Source: Actinopolymorpha rutila
Lineage (GTDB): Bacteria > Actinomycetota > Actinomycetes > Propionibacteriales > Actinopolymorphaceae
Assembly: GCF_013407855.1 (NCBI RefSeq)
Contig: NZ_JACBZH010000001.1
Span: 2,480,001-2,544,000, forward strand
Direction: 5' to 3'
Length of the DNA stretch: 64,000 nt
Shown here: in pieces, positions 52,880 through 61,769 of the stretch
Position numbering within the stretch: the stretch's first letter is position 1
Layout of the letters: every line of letters begins with the position of its first letter
The notes under the pieces: generated by a model
What the model saw: the letters and a program-made list of their open reading frames with translations, nothing else
Database searches by the model: none
What the model was told of the DNA's origin: nothing
Program-made: the position numbers and the translations under genes

Positions 52880-53068
52880 TCAGGCGAAGCCGGCGACGCC
52901 GGGCAGCCAGGACTCGCCGTCACAGGTGTCGCAGGGGCGGCGGACCAGGCCGGTCCCGGTGCGGTCGCCGTGCAGCTCGATCGCCGAGCGTTCGACCGTG
53001 ACGACGCCGGTTCCGCCGCAGCGCGGGCACAACACCCGCACGGGTGCGCCCTCGGGGAGCTCGGTCAC
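52880..53068 (-). CDS. Small zinc-ribbon protein (CxxCxG pairs)
   Basis: A 62-residue protein with VLCPRCGGTGVV and RRPCDTCDGESWLPG, two CxxC pairs like those of DnaJ zinc centres, so it most likely binds one zinc. The GTG start overlaps the stop of the EamA transporter gene (GTGA), so it is co-translated. Role unknown. Confidence 0.75.
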   Translation of the reverse strand: MTELPEGAPVRVLCPRCGGTGVVTVERSAIELHGDRTGTGLVRRPCDTCDGESWLPGVAGFA

Positions 53069-54030
53069 GGCTTCGACCTTCCGGGATCTGTGCCGGCCAC
53101 GTTGGGGACGGGTTCGGCGGTCCGCGTCGCCGCTGACGCCGGCCCGGCACGGGTGACGCCGACGCTGGCGACGACCACCAGCGCGACCGCGAGGAGTTGC
53201 CAGCCGCTGAGCCGCTGCCGCAGGACGACGAACCCGACGAGCGCGGCCACCACCGGCTCCAGGCTCATCAGCACCCCGAACGTCCGTGGCGGGATCCGGC
53301 GCAGCGCGGCCAGCTCCAGGGAGTACGGCAGCGCCGAGGACAGGACGGCGACGCCGAGCCCGAGGAGGAGCGTGGTCGGCTGCACGAGGTCGGGCCCGGA
53401 GGTGAACGCGGCCGCCGGCACGATCGCGACGCTGGCGACGGCGAGCGCGACCGCCAGGGCGTTCGTACCGCCGAGGCGCCGGCCGGCCTGCGCGCCGAGC
53501 AGGATGTAGCCGGCCCAGCACACGCCGGCGCCGAGCGCGTACGCGACGCCGACCGGGTCCAGCGGCTCGAACCCGGTCTCGCCCAGCAGGAAAACCCCGG
53601 CGCCGGCCAGCCCGACCCAGAGCAGGTCCCGCCCCTGCCGTGACGTCGCCACCGCGAGGCCGAGTGGGCCGAGGAACTCGATGGTCACCGCGGCGCCGAG
53701 CGGCAGCCGGGCCACCGCGGAGTAGAAGCAGGTGTTCATCAGCACCAGGACCAGCCCGAACGCGACACCGACGAGCAGGTCACGCCGGTCGAGGTGACGC
53801 AGCCGCGGCCGCACCAGTGCCCACACGATGGCGGCGGCGAGGACCATCCGCAGAGTGACCGCGCCGACCGGGCCGACCCGGCCGAGCAGGACCACCGCGA
53901 ACGCCGCACCCACCTGCAGCGAGACCGCGCTGCCGAGCACCAGGCCCACGGAGCGGGCCTCACCGCCGGGTGCGGGTGAGCCGCCGCGGGTGCCAGGACC
54001 GCGGACCTCGGTGACGTCCCGGGTCGCCAC
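53065..54030 (-). CDS. EamA-family (RhtA-like) metabolite exporter
   Basis: A ten-helix inner-membrane transporter of 321 residues with two EamA repeats (LGSAVSLQVGAAFAVVLLG and VAYALGAGVCWAGYILLG). RhtA-type relatives export threonine or homoserine; substrate here is unproven. GTG 54030 lies 2 bp after the nadE stop and its end overlaps the zinc-ribbon gene, so it belongs to a nadE operon. Confidence 0.87.
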   Translation of the reverse strand: MATRDVTEVRGPGTRGGSPAPGGEARSVGLVLGSAVSLQVGAAFAVVLLGRVGPVGAVTLRMVLAAAIVWALVRPRLRHLDRRDLLVGVAFGLVLVLMNTCFYSAVARLPLGAAVTIEFLGPLGLAVATSRQGRDLLWVGLAGAGVFLLGETGFEPLDPVGVAYALGAGVCWAGYILLGAQAGRRLGGTNALAVALAVASVAIVPAAAFTSGPDLVQPTTLLLGLGVAVLSSALPYSLELAALRRIPPRTFGVLMSLEPVVAALVGFVVLRQRLSGWQLLAVALVVVASVGVTRAGPASAATRTAEPVPNVAGTDPGRSKP

Positions 54031-54032
54031 CC

Positions 54033-55838
54033 CTACGCCTGCGGACCCTCGCCGGGCGGGGCGGTGCGTTCGGGTGCCTGCGGCCGGTGGCCCGCGATGA
54101 CCGCCTCGCGCCAGCCGTTGGTGATCGGCAGCCGCCGGTCGCGACCGAACGCCTTGAACGTGATCTTCGGGCCCGGGGGGTACTGCCGGCGCTTGAACTC
54201 CGCGGCGTCCACCATCCGGATGATGCGCTCGACGAGCTCGGGCTCGAAGCCCGCGGCCACGATGTCGGCGGCGCCGGCGTCCTCCTCGACGTAGTCCTCC
54301 AGGATCTGGTCGAGCAGGTCGTACGGCGGTAGCGAGTCGGTGTCGCGCTGGCCCGGGCTCAGCTCGGCCGACGGCTCCTTGGTGATGGAGTTCTCCGGGA
54401 TCGGCGGGGTCTCGCCGAGGTCGAGGGCGGCCTGGTTGCGCCAGCGGGCGAGCGCCCAGACGCGGGTCTTCGGCACGTCCTTCAGCGGTGCGAACGCGCC
54501 CACCGCGTCGCCGTACATCGTGGAGTAGCCCACCGCCAGCTCGCTCTTGTTGCCGGTGGCGATGGTCAGGTGGCCCTCCTGGTTGGCGATGCCCATCCAG
54601 ATCATGCCGCGGATGCGGGCCTGGAGGTTCTCCTGCGCGATCCCTGTCAACTCGAGGTTGTCGGCGAAGGCGGCCACCATCGGCTCGATCGGGATGACGC
54701 GGTAGTTGAGGCCGGTGCGGGTGGCGAGGTCGGCGGCGTCGTCGCGGGAGTGGTCGCTGGAGAAGCGGCTGGGGTTGGACACGCCGTATACGTTCTCCGG
54801 GCCCAGGGCGTCGCAGGCGATGGTCGCCGCGAGTGCCGAGTCGATGCCGCCGGACACCCCGAGGACGACGCTTTCGTAGCCGTTCTTGTGGATGTAGTCG
54901 CGCAGGCCGGTGACGACGGCCGTGTAGATCTCGGCCTCCTCGTCCAGCCGCGGCGCCTCACCGGACGGGGTCGCCTCGTAGCCGGGCAGCGGGGTGTCGC
55001 TCACCACCGTGCGCTCGATCCGGATCCCGGCGTACTCGTCGGCTCCCCGGGTGGTCGTGGCGAGGTCCAGGTCGACGGTCAGCAGGCCCTCGGTGAACTG
55101 CGGCGCGCGGGTGAGCACCGTGCCGGTCTCGTCGACGACGAGGGAGTCCCCGTCGAAGACCAGCTCGTCCTGGCCGCCGACCAGGTTGACGTAGGCGAGC
55201 GGGCACATGGCCTCGCGTGCCCTCCGGGTGACGAGGTTGAGGCGGTCGTCGTCCTTGGCCAGCTCGTACGGCGAGGCGTTGATCGTCAGCAGCAGCCCGG
55301 CACCGGCGGCCCGTGCCGCCCGGACCGGCCCGCCCTCCTGCCAGAGGTCCTCACAGATCGTCACCGCGATGTCGACGCCGTGCACGGTCACGACCTGCAG
55401 GCTGTCGCCCGGGACGAAGTAGCGGAATTCGTCGAACACGCCGTAGTTGGGCAGGTGGTGCTTGACCGCACGGGCGACGATCCTGCCCCGGTGGATGACC
55501 GCGGCGGCGTTCTGCGGCGAGCCCTTCGGCCGGCCGGTGCGTTCGTAGCCGTCCTCGGCCCGGTCGAGGTAGCCGCAGACGACCACGAGGTTGCCGAGCC
55601 CGGCCGCGGCGAGCTTGCCGGCGAGCTCTTCCACGGCGGTCCGGCTGGCCTCCACGAACGACGACCGCAGGGCGAGGTCCTCGACGGGATAGCCGGTCAG
55701 AGCGGTCTCGGGGAACGCGACCACATGGGCACCCCGGTCGGCGGCGTGCTGTGCCCACCTCTGGATGGCCTCGGCGTTCCCCGCGATGTCCCCGACGGTG
55801 ACGTTGAGCTGCGCGAGCGCCAGACGGATTTGTGCCAC
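54033..55838 (-). CDS. nadE: NadE, glutamine-dependent NAD+ synthetase
   Basis: Last step of NAD synthesis, 601 residues. The N-terminal glutaminase (nitrilase fold) has its Glu in FPETALTGYP, Lys in AVKHHLPNYGVFDE and Cys in VTICEDLW; the C-terminal synthetase has the PP-loop LGVSGGIDSAL and IATGNKSELAVGYSTMYGD. A TACGCT box lies exactly 6 nt before the GTG start, suggesting a leaderless mRNA. It is divergent from glnA, which makes glutamine, its nitrogen source. Confidence 0.96.
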   Translation of the reverse strand: MAQIRLALAQLNVTVGDIAGNAEAIQRWAQHAADRGAHVVAFPETALTGYPVEDLALRSSFVEASRTAVEELAGKLAAAGLGNLVVVCGYLDRAEDGYERTGRPKGSPQNAAAVIHRGRIVARAVKHHLPNYGVFDEFRYFVPGDSLQVVTVHGVDIAVTICEDLWQEGGPVRAARAAGAGLLLTINASPYELAKDDDRLNLVTRRAREAMCPLAYVNLVGGQDELVFDGDSLVVDETGTVLTRAPQFTEGLLTVDLDLATTTRGADEYAGIRIERTVVSDTPLPGYEATPSGEAPRLDEEAEIYTAVVTGLRDYIHKNGYESVVLGVSGGIDSALAATIACDALGPENVYGVSNPSRFSSDHSRDDAADLATRTGLNYRVIPIEPMVAAFADNLELTGIAQENLQARIRGMIWMGIANQEGHLTIATGNKSELAVGYSTMYGDAVGAFAPLKDVPKTRVWALARWRNQAALDLGETPPIPENSITKEPSAELSPGQRDTDSLPPYDLLDQILEDYVEEDAGAADIVAAGFEPELVERIIRMVDAAEFKRRQYPPGPKITFKAFGRDRRLPITNGWREAVIAGHRPQAPERTAPPGEGPQA

Positions 55839-55892
55839 GTTCGAAGCGTAATGGGTGAGAGGTGATCTGACCGAGCCAGCCGGTGCGGCCTC

Positions 55893-55926
55893 GCACGTTA
55901 CCGGGCGGACCCAGGCGGTAACGTGC
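55893..55926. promoter_or_regulatory. 11-bp inverted repeat between nadE and glnA
   Basis: Perfect arms GCACGTTACCG and CGGTAACGTGC, 12-bp spacer. The GTTAC and GTAAC cores are 21 bp apart, near the spacing of GlnR boxes, but the intervening box is lacking. It sits about 55 bp from both starts, in the ideal place for joint control. Confidence 0.5.
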
Positions 55927-55980
55927 TAACAGCGATCCGGTGGCGGCCGGCACCCCGCAATCCGAGCGGAGATGTGACCA

Positions 55981-57318
55981 GTGGACAAACAGCAAGAGTT
56001 CGTACTCCGTACGCTCGAAGAGCGAGACGTGCGGTTCGTCCGACTGTGGTTCACCGACGTGCTCGGCTTCCTCAAGTCGGTCGCGGTCGCGCCCGCCGAA
56101 CTGGAGGGGGCGTTCGCGGAGGGAATCGGGTTCGACGGCTCGGCTATCGAGGGTTTCGCCCGTGTCTACGAGGCCGACATGGTGGCCCGTCCGGACCCGT
56201 CGACGTTCCAGATCCTGCCCTGGCGGGGCAACTCCCCGGCCACGGCGCGGATGTTCTGCGACATCCTGATGCCGGACGGTTCGCCGTCGTACGCCGACCC
56301 GCGCTTCGTGCTCAAGCGCACGCTGAGCCGGGCGGCCGAGCTGGGCTTCACCTTCTACACCCACCCCGAGATCGAGTTCTTCGTCTTCAAGGACCCGCCG
56401 GAGAAGGGCCGGGTGCCGTCGCCGGTCGACCGCAGCGGCTACTTCGACCACACCGCGCACGGCATGAGCCAGGACTTCCGCCGCGAGGCGATCACCATGC
56501 TGGAGGCGATGGGCATCTCGGTGGAGTTCAGCCACCACGAGGGCGCGCCCGGGCAGCAGGAGATCGACCTGCGCTACGCCGACGCGCTCGCCACCGCCGA
56601 CAACATCATGACCTTCCGGGTGGTGGTCAAGGAGGTCGCGCTCGGCCAGGGGATCTACGCGTCGTTCATGCCGAAGCCGTTCACGCAGTGGGCGGGGTCG
56701 GGCATGCACACGCACATGTCGTTGTTCGAGGGCGACCGCAACGCGTTCTTCGAGTCGGGGTCGGAATATCACCTGTCGAAGGTCGCGCGGTCCTTCATCG
56801 CCGGACTGCTCCGCCACGCCGGGGAGATCACCGCGGTCACCAACCAGTGGGTCAACTCCTACAAGCGGCTGTGGGGCGGCGGCGAGGCGCCGGCCTACGT
56901 CTGCTGGGGGCACAACAACCGCTCGGCGCTGGTCCGGGTGCCGATGTACAAGCCGGACAAGGGCCAGTCGACCCGGATCGAGTTCCGTTCGCTGGACTCC
57001 GCGGCCAACCCCTACCTCGCCTACGCCGTGCTGCTGTCCGCCGGCCTGAAGGGCGTCGAGGAGGGTTACGACCTGCCGGCGGAGGCCGAGGACGACGTGT
57101 GGTCGCTGACCGAGGGCGAACGCCGGGCGATGGGCATCGACCCGCTGCCGCAGAGCCTGGACGAGGCCATCCGCACCATGGAGAACAGCGAGCTGGTGGC
57201 CGAGACCCTGGGCGAGCACGTCTTCGACTTCTTCCTGCGGAACAAGAAGGCCGAGTGGGAGGAGTACCGCCAGCAGGTGACGGCGTTCGAACGCGACCGG
57301 CTCCTCCCGGTGATCTGA
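55981..57318 (+). CDS. glnA: Glutamine synthetase (GSI, GlnA2-like)
   Basis: Type I synthetase fold, 445 residues, without the insertion of adenylylated GSI-beta enzymes. It shows FTDVLGFLKSV, GIGFDGSAIEGF, the metal site FFYTHPEIEFFVF-like run (HPEIEFF), and GSGMHTHMS, plus the ATP loop KPFTQWAGSG. It matches mycobacterial GlnA2 by length and by being next to glnE. In Streptomyces a similar protein is a gamma-glutamylpolyamine synthetase, so glutamine synthesis is not certain. GTG 55981 has GGAGATG upstream. Confidence 0.9.
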   Translation: MDKQQEFVLRTLEERDVRFVRLWFTDVLGFLKSVAVAPAELEGAFAEGIGFDGSAIEGFARVYEADMVARPDPSTFQILPWRGNSPATARMFCDILMPDGSPSYADPRFVLKRTLSRAAELGFTFYTHPEIEFFVFKDPPEKGRVPSPVDRSGYFDHTAHGMSQDFRREAITMLEAMGISVEFSHHEGAPGQQEIDLRYADALATADNIMTFRVVVKEVALGQGIYASFMPKPFTQWAGSGMHTHMSLFEGDRNAFFESGSEYHLSKVARSFIAGLLRHAGEITAVTNQWVNSYKRLWGGGEAPAYVCWGHNNRSALVRVPMYKPDKGQSTRIEFRSLDSAANPYLAYAVLLSAGLKGVEEGYDLPAEAEDDVWSLTEGERRAMGIDPLPQSLDEAIRTMENSELVAETLGEHVFDFFLRNKKAEWEEYRQQVTAFERDRLLPVI

Positions 57319-57324
57319 GGCACG

Positions 57325-60324
57325 TTGACGGAGCTGCGAACCCCCGAAGAGGGCCGGCTTCCCGGCGAGGGACAACTGGTGCGGTGGGGGTTCGCCGAGC
57401 CGGAGGCGGCCCTGCGCCGCATCGGTGAGCTTCCGGCCGCGCTCGTCCCGGCGCTGGACGCGACCGGCGCGGCCGCCGACCCGGACCAGGCGGTGGCGTT
57501 CCTGGTCGACCTGGTGGACGACGAGCGCGAGGGTTCCGCGCTGGTCGCCGCGCTCGTGGACGACGAGACGCTGCGGCGCCGGCTCCTCCGCCTGCTGGGT
57601 GCCAGCACGGGGCTCGCCGAGCACCTGATCCGGCACCCCGAACACTGGCGCGACCTCGCCGACCCGAACCTGTCCACCACCCGCCCCACGACCAGGGCGC
57701 TGCGCGCCGACCTGCTCACCGCGGTGGGCGCGGACCCGGAGGTGGAGGTGCCGGTCGCGGCCGCCGGCGACCAGGGCACCGCGGACGCCCTGCGGGTGGC
57801 CTACCACCGGCTGTTGCTCCGGCTCGCCGTCCGCGACCTCGGCAACGAGGTGCGGGTCGACGACGCGGCCGCCGAACTCGCCGACCTCGCCGCCGCCGCG
57901 CTGGAGGCCTCGCTCGCGGTGGCCCGGGCCAGGCTGCCGCACAACGCCACAGCGTGCCGGCTCGCGATCATCGGGATGGGCAAGACCGGTGGGCGGGAGC
58001 TCAACTACGTCAGCGACGTGGACGTCCTCTTCGTCGCCGAACCAGCCGAGCAGGCAGGGGAGGGCGACGCGACCCGGACGGCGGCCCAGCTCGCCACCCA
58101 GGTGATCCGGATCTGTTCCGAACACAGCGGCGAGGGCACCCTGTGGCCGGTCGACGCCGGGCTGCGGCCCGAGGGCAAGGCAGGCCCGCTGGTCCGGTCG
58201 GTGGCGAGCTACGACGCCTACTACCAGCGCTGGGCGAAGACGTGGGAGTTCCAGGCGCTGCTCAAGGCCCGAGCGGTGGCCGGTGACCGCGAACTCGGCG
58301 CCCGCTTCCTGGAAGTCGTCGACCCGCTCGTGTGGCGTGCGGCCGAACGCGACGGCTTCGTCGCCGACGTGCAGGCCATGCGGCGCAGGGTGGTCGACCA
58401 CATCCCGGCCGCACAGCTGGACCGGCAGCTGAAGCTGGGGCCGGGCGGGCTGCGCGACGTGGAGTTCGCGGTTCAGTTGCTGCAGCTGGTGCACGGCCGC
58501 TCCGACCCGTCGCTGCGCCGTGCGTCGACTCTGCGGGCGCTGGACGCGCTCACCGCGGGTGGCTACGTCGGCCGCGACGACGGCGCCGCGCTCGCGGAGG
58601 CGTACCGCTTCCTGCGTACGCTCGAACACCGGATCCAGCTGTCCCGGCTGCGGCGCACCCACCTGCTTCCCGAGGACGAGCAGGACCTGCGTGCGCTCGG
58701 CCGCTCGCTGGGGCTGTGGGCGGAGCCGGTCAAGGAGCTCACCCAGGAGTGGAAGAAGCACGTCCGGGAGGTACGCCGGCTGCACGAGAAGCTCTTCTAC
58801 CGCCCGCTTCTCGCCGCGGTCGCGCGCATCCCCACCGCCGAGACCCGGCTCACCCCGGATGCCGCCCGGGCCCGGCTCACCGCGCTCGGCTACACCGACT
58901 CCGCGGCGGCTCTGCGGCACATCGAGGCGCTGGTGGCCGGTGTCTCCCGGCGGGCGTCCATCCAGCGCACGCTGCTGCCGGTGATGCTGGAGTGGTTTGC
59001 CGACGCGCCCGACCCGGACGGCGGGCTGCTGGCCTTCCGCCAGGTGTCGGAGGAGCTGGGGTCCACGCCGTGGTACCTGCGGTTGCTGCGTGACGAGGGC
59101 GTCACCGCCGAACGCATGGCCAGAGTGCTGGCCTCCAGCAAGTTCGTCGTCGACCTGCTGCGCCGGGCGCCGGAGGCGGTGGCGATGTTCGGCGACGACC
59201 GGGAGCTGCGCCCGCGCACCCGCGAGCAGGTGGAGACCGAGATGCTCGCCGCTGCCGGGAGGTACGACGATCCGGCGACGGCCGCCGCCGCTGTCCGGGC
59301 GATCCGGCGCCGGGAGCTGTTGCGGGTGGCCGCGGCGGACGTCCTGGAGATGATCGACGTGGACGCCGTGGGGGAGGCGCTCACCGACATCACCGCCGCC
59401 ACCCTCAGCGGCGGTCTGGTCGCGGCGGTGCGTTCGGTCGCCGCCCAGGGCCGGCCCACCATCCCCACCCGGCTGGCGGTCGTGGCGATGGGGCGGTTCG
59501 GCGGCCACGAGATGAGCTACGGCAGCGACGCCGACGTGATCTTCGTGCACGAGCCGTACGACGGCGCGGACGAGAAGGAGGCCGCCGACGCTGCCACCGC
59601 GGTGGTCAGCGAGCTCAGGCGGCTGCTCGCCGCGCCGGCCCCCGACCCGCCCGTCGGGGTGGACGCCGACCTGCGCCCCGAGGGACGGCAGGGCCCGCTG
59701 GTGCGCACGCTCGCGTCGTACACCTCCTACTACGCGCGCTGGTCGCACGTCTGGGAGGCGCAGGCCCTGCTGCGGGCCGAATCGGTGTGCGGCGACCCCG
59801 GACTGCGCGAGAGGTTCATGGAGCTCGTGGACGGGCTCCGCTGGCCGGACACCGGGCTGACCGACGACGACGAGCGGGAGATCCGCCGGATCAAGGCGCG
59901 GGTGGACGCCGAGCGACTGCCCCGCGGCGCGGACCCGACGACGCACACCAAGCTCGGCCGGGGCGGCCTGGCCGACGTGGAGTGGACCGTCCAGCTGCTG
60001 CAGCTGCGGCACGGGGCGGAGGTGCCGGGCATGCGCACCACCCGCACCGTGCGGGCGCTGGAGGCGGCCACCGACGCCGGGCTGGTGGCCCGCGAGGACG
60101 CCGACGACCTGCTCGCCGCCTGGCGGCTGGCGACCCGCGCCCGCAACGCGATGATGCTGGTGCGCGACCGTCGCTCCGACTCCCTGCCCCGTGACCCCAG
60201 CGACCTCGCCGCGGTGTCGCGCCTGCTTGGTTACGAGCCGCTGGAGTCCGGGTTGTTCCTCGAGGACTACCGCCGGATCACCCGGCATGCCCGGTCCGTC
60301 GTCGAGCGGATCTTCTGGGAGTGA
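57325..60324 (+). CDS. glnE: GlnE, glutamine synthetase adenylyltransferase/deadenylylase
   Basis: Bifunctional enzyme that turns GlnA off and on by AMP addition and removal at a tyrosine. The 999 residues contain two nucleotidyltransferase domains: GMGKTGGRELNYVSDVDVLF (about residue 215) and AMGRFGGHEMSYGSDADVIF (about 722), each with the GG-S-D-D pattern, and helical linkers. TTG 57325 is 6 bp after glnA with a GAGG box. Its real target is probably another GlnA1, since the neighbouring enzyme is of the non-adenylylated type. Confidence 0.96.
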   Translation: MTELRTPEEGRLPGEGQLVRWGFAEPEAALRRIGELPAALVPALDATGAAADPDQAVAFLVDLVDDEREGSALVAALVDDETLRRRLLRLLGASTGLAEHLIRHPEHWRDLADPNLSTTRPTTRALRADLLTAVGADPEVEVPVAAAGDQGTADALRVAYHRLLLRLAVRDLGNEVRVDDAAAELADLAAAALEASLAVARARLPHNATACRLAIIGMGKTGGRELNYVSDVDVLFVAEPAEQAGEGDATRTAAQLATQVIRICSEHSGEGTLWPVDAGLRPEGKAGPLVRSVASYDAYYQRWAKTWEFQALLKARAVAGDRELGARFLEVVDPLVWRAAERDGFVADVQAMRRRVVDHIPAAQLDRQLKLGPGGLRDVEFAVQLLQLVHGRSDPSLRRASTLRALDALTAGGYVGRDDGAALAEAYRFLRTLEHRIQLSRLRRTHLLPEDEQDLRALGRSLGLWAEPVKELTQEWKKHVREVRRLHEKLFYRPLLAAVARIPTAETRLTPDAARARLTALGYTDSAAALRHIEALVAGVSRRASIQRTLLPVMLEWFADAPDPDGGLLAFRQVSEELGSTPWYLRLLRDEGVTAERMARVLASSKFVVDLLRRAPEAVAMFGDDRELRPRTREQVETEMLAAAGRYDDPATAAAAVRAIRRRELLRVAAADVLEMIDVDAVGEALTDITAATLSGGLVAAVRSVAAQGRPTIPTRLAVVAMGRFGGHEMSYGSDADVIFVHEPYDGADEKEAADAATAVVSELRRLLAAPAPDPPVGVDADLRPEGRQGPLVRTLASYTSYYARWSHVWEAQALLRAESVCGDPGLRERFMELVDGLRWPDTGLTDDDEREIRRIKARVDAERLPRGADPTTHTKLGRGGLADVEWTVQLLQLRHGAEVPGMRTTRTVRALEAATDAGLVAREDADDLLAAWRLATRARNAMMLVRDRRSDSLPRDPSDLAAVSRLLGYEPLESGLFLEDYRRITRHARSVVERIFWE

Positions 60325-60350
60325 GCCCCGTGCCGGTGTCGGCCGGCTCG

Positions 60351-61703
60351 TCACGAGGCGGCCCGGCCGACTCCTCGCCGCGCGCCCAGGTCGGCAAGGT
60401 CGGCAAGGTCGGCGGCGAGCTTCCCCGCCGCCCACCCGGCCGGGTTGGACGTCGACACGGCCGCGCTCCGGATGCGGGGGAACAGCTCGGTGACCAGCTG
60501 CTGGACGGCGTGGTCGCGGGCCTTCAGTGCCGGTAGCAGCCGGCCGGAGGTGTCGGCGTCGTACTCGGCCATGGAAGTCTGGCTCGCCTCGCCGAGCCGC
60601 TGGCCGATCCGGGTCGCGTACGACACCAGGAACGACTGCCGCCAGGAACGGGTGCGGCTGTGACCGCCCGCTCGGGCCGACGGTGACGCCGCGAGCATGG
60701 CGCGGTCGGCCTGCAGGAGCAGTGAGGTGAGAAGCAGTTCCACCAGCTGCAGGTCGGCCTCGGCGCCGACGATCGTGACGAATCCCATCTCGGTGCAGGC
60801 CACCACGCGGGAGCGGTTGGCTTCGGCGACGAGCTGCGCCAGCAACGCCTTGGCGTTGAGGTAGGGCGCCCGCAGCCAGACCCGGCGGGCGTTCGCGTGG
60901 GCCTCAGCCGCGCCGACTGAGGAACCCGCCGAGTCGGCGGCCACCATGGCTTGATCCAGGGAGAACTTCGTCATCAGCGCCTGCGCCTTGCTGCTCAGCG
61001 CCTCGGCTTCCTCGGGGAACTCGGTCGACTCGGCCTTGGCGAGCAGCGCCCGGATCCGGTGGAGCACCTTCCCACCGGCGTCGCCGTTCTGACCACGCCC
61101 TCCAGCCTCGTGCGCCCCGGACCGGCCGGGTGGGGGAAGCACCGAAGCGAGCGCCGGCGCGGCGTACAGGAAGGTCAGAACCGCCAGCGCCAGCCTGAGC
61201 GCCTCCACCCGGTCGAGCCGTCGGCGCATTGCCCACGGTGTCAGCCGGGCGGCGTCGGCCGCCCAGTGGCGCGAAGTCTCCAGCTCCTCCAGCTGGGATC
61301 GCCACCGCGGGTCGAGCGTGGACCTGGGATAACGCGCGGCCTGGCTTGCCGCCACGTCGAGCGCAAGCTGCCGGGCCGGGAGGGACAGGCGCCGGGCCGC
61401 GAACTCCGCCACGTCCTGTGGCTGCCAGCCACGCTCCCAGAGTCTGCCGACGGCGCCGGTGAGGCAGTCGTCGACCACCCCGTCGATCACCTGTGGGGGC
61501 AGGCCCGGATCGGCGAGCTCGCAGGCGGCGTGCTCCCATCGGTAGCGCGCTCCCTCGGCCGCCCGCTGCGCCGTCTCCCACAGCAGCGCCTGTGCCCATG
61601 TCGTCAGATCCTGGTGTCGCACGTGACCATCTCCCCGTGAGTGCCGGACCTCGATGTCGTCGAGGGCCGTGAGGATGCCAGGGCCCACCGACAACACCGA
61701 CAA
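60351..61703 (-). CDS. DUF2786-domain protein
   Basis: A 450-residue protein convergent to glnE. The DUF2786 motif KVLHRIRALLAKAESTEFPEEAEALSSKAQ lies near residue 211, followed by ALMTKFSLDQAM and a helical C-terminal part. The first 190 residues are helical and rich in Trp/Arg/Ala without known domain. Function unknown. Start is uncertain: TTG 61703, GTG 61697 or GTG 61688 are all in frame. Confidence 0.75.
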   Translation of the reverse strand: MSVLSVGPGILTALDDIEVRHSRGDGHVRHQDLTTWAQALLWETAQRAAEGARYRWEHAACELADPGLPPQVIDGVVDDCLTGAVGRLWERGWQPQDVAEFAARRLSLPARQLALDVAASQAARYPRSTLDPRWRSQLEELETSRHWAADAARLTPWAMRRRLDRVEALRLALAVLTFLYAAPALASVLPPPGRSGAHEAGGRGQNGDAGGKVLHRIRALLAKAESTEFPEEAEALSSKAQALMTKFSLDQAMVAADSAGSSVGAAEAHANARRVWLRAPYLNAKALLAQLVAEANRSRVVACTEMGFVTIVGAEADLQLVELLLTSLLLQADRAMLAASPSARAGGHSRTRSWRQSFLVSYATRIGQRLGEASQTSMAEYDADTSGRLLPALKARDHAVQQLVTELFPRIRSAAVSTSNPAGWAAGKLAADLADLADLGARRGVGRAAS

Positions 61704-61769
61704 ACGCCGACAACCCTGCCGCAGCCCGCGTAGGGGGAGATCCGCGACCCCGCGGAGGACGCGGAAAGG

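Noticed and set aside
55351..60435. Open frame of 1,694 codons on the minus strand across glnA-glnE
   Set aside because: It lies antisense to two strongly recognisable genes and reads as Arg/Gly/His/Pro-rich low-complexity sequence; high GC makes such long shadow frames common.
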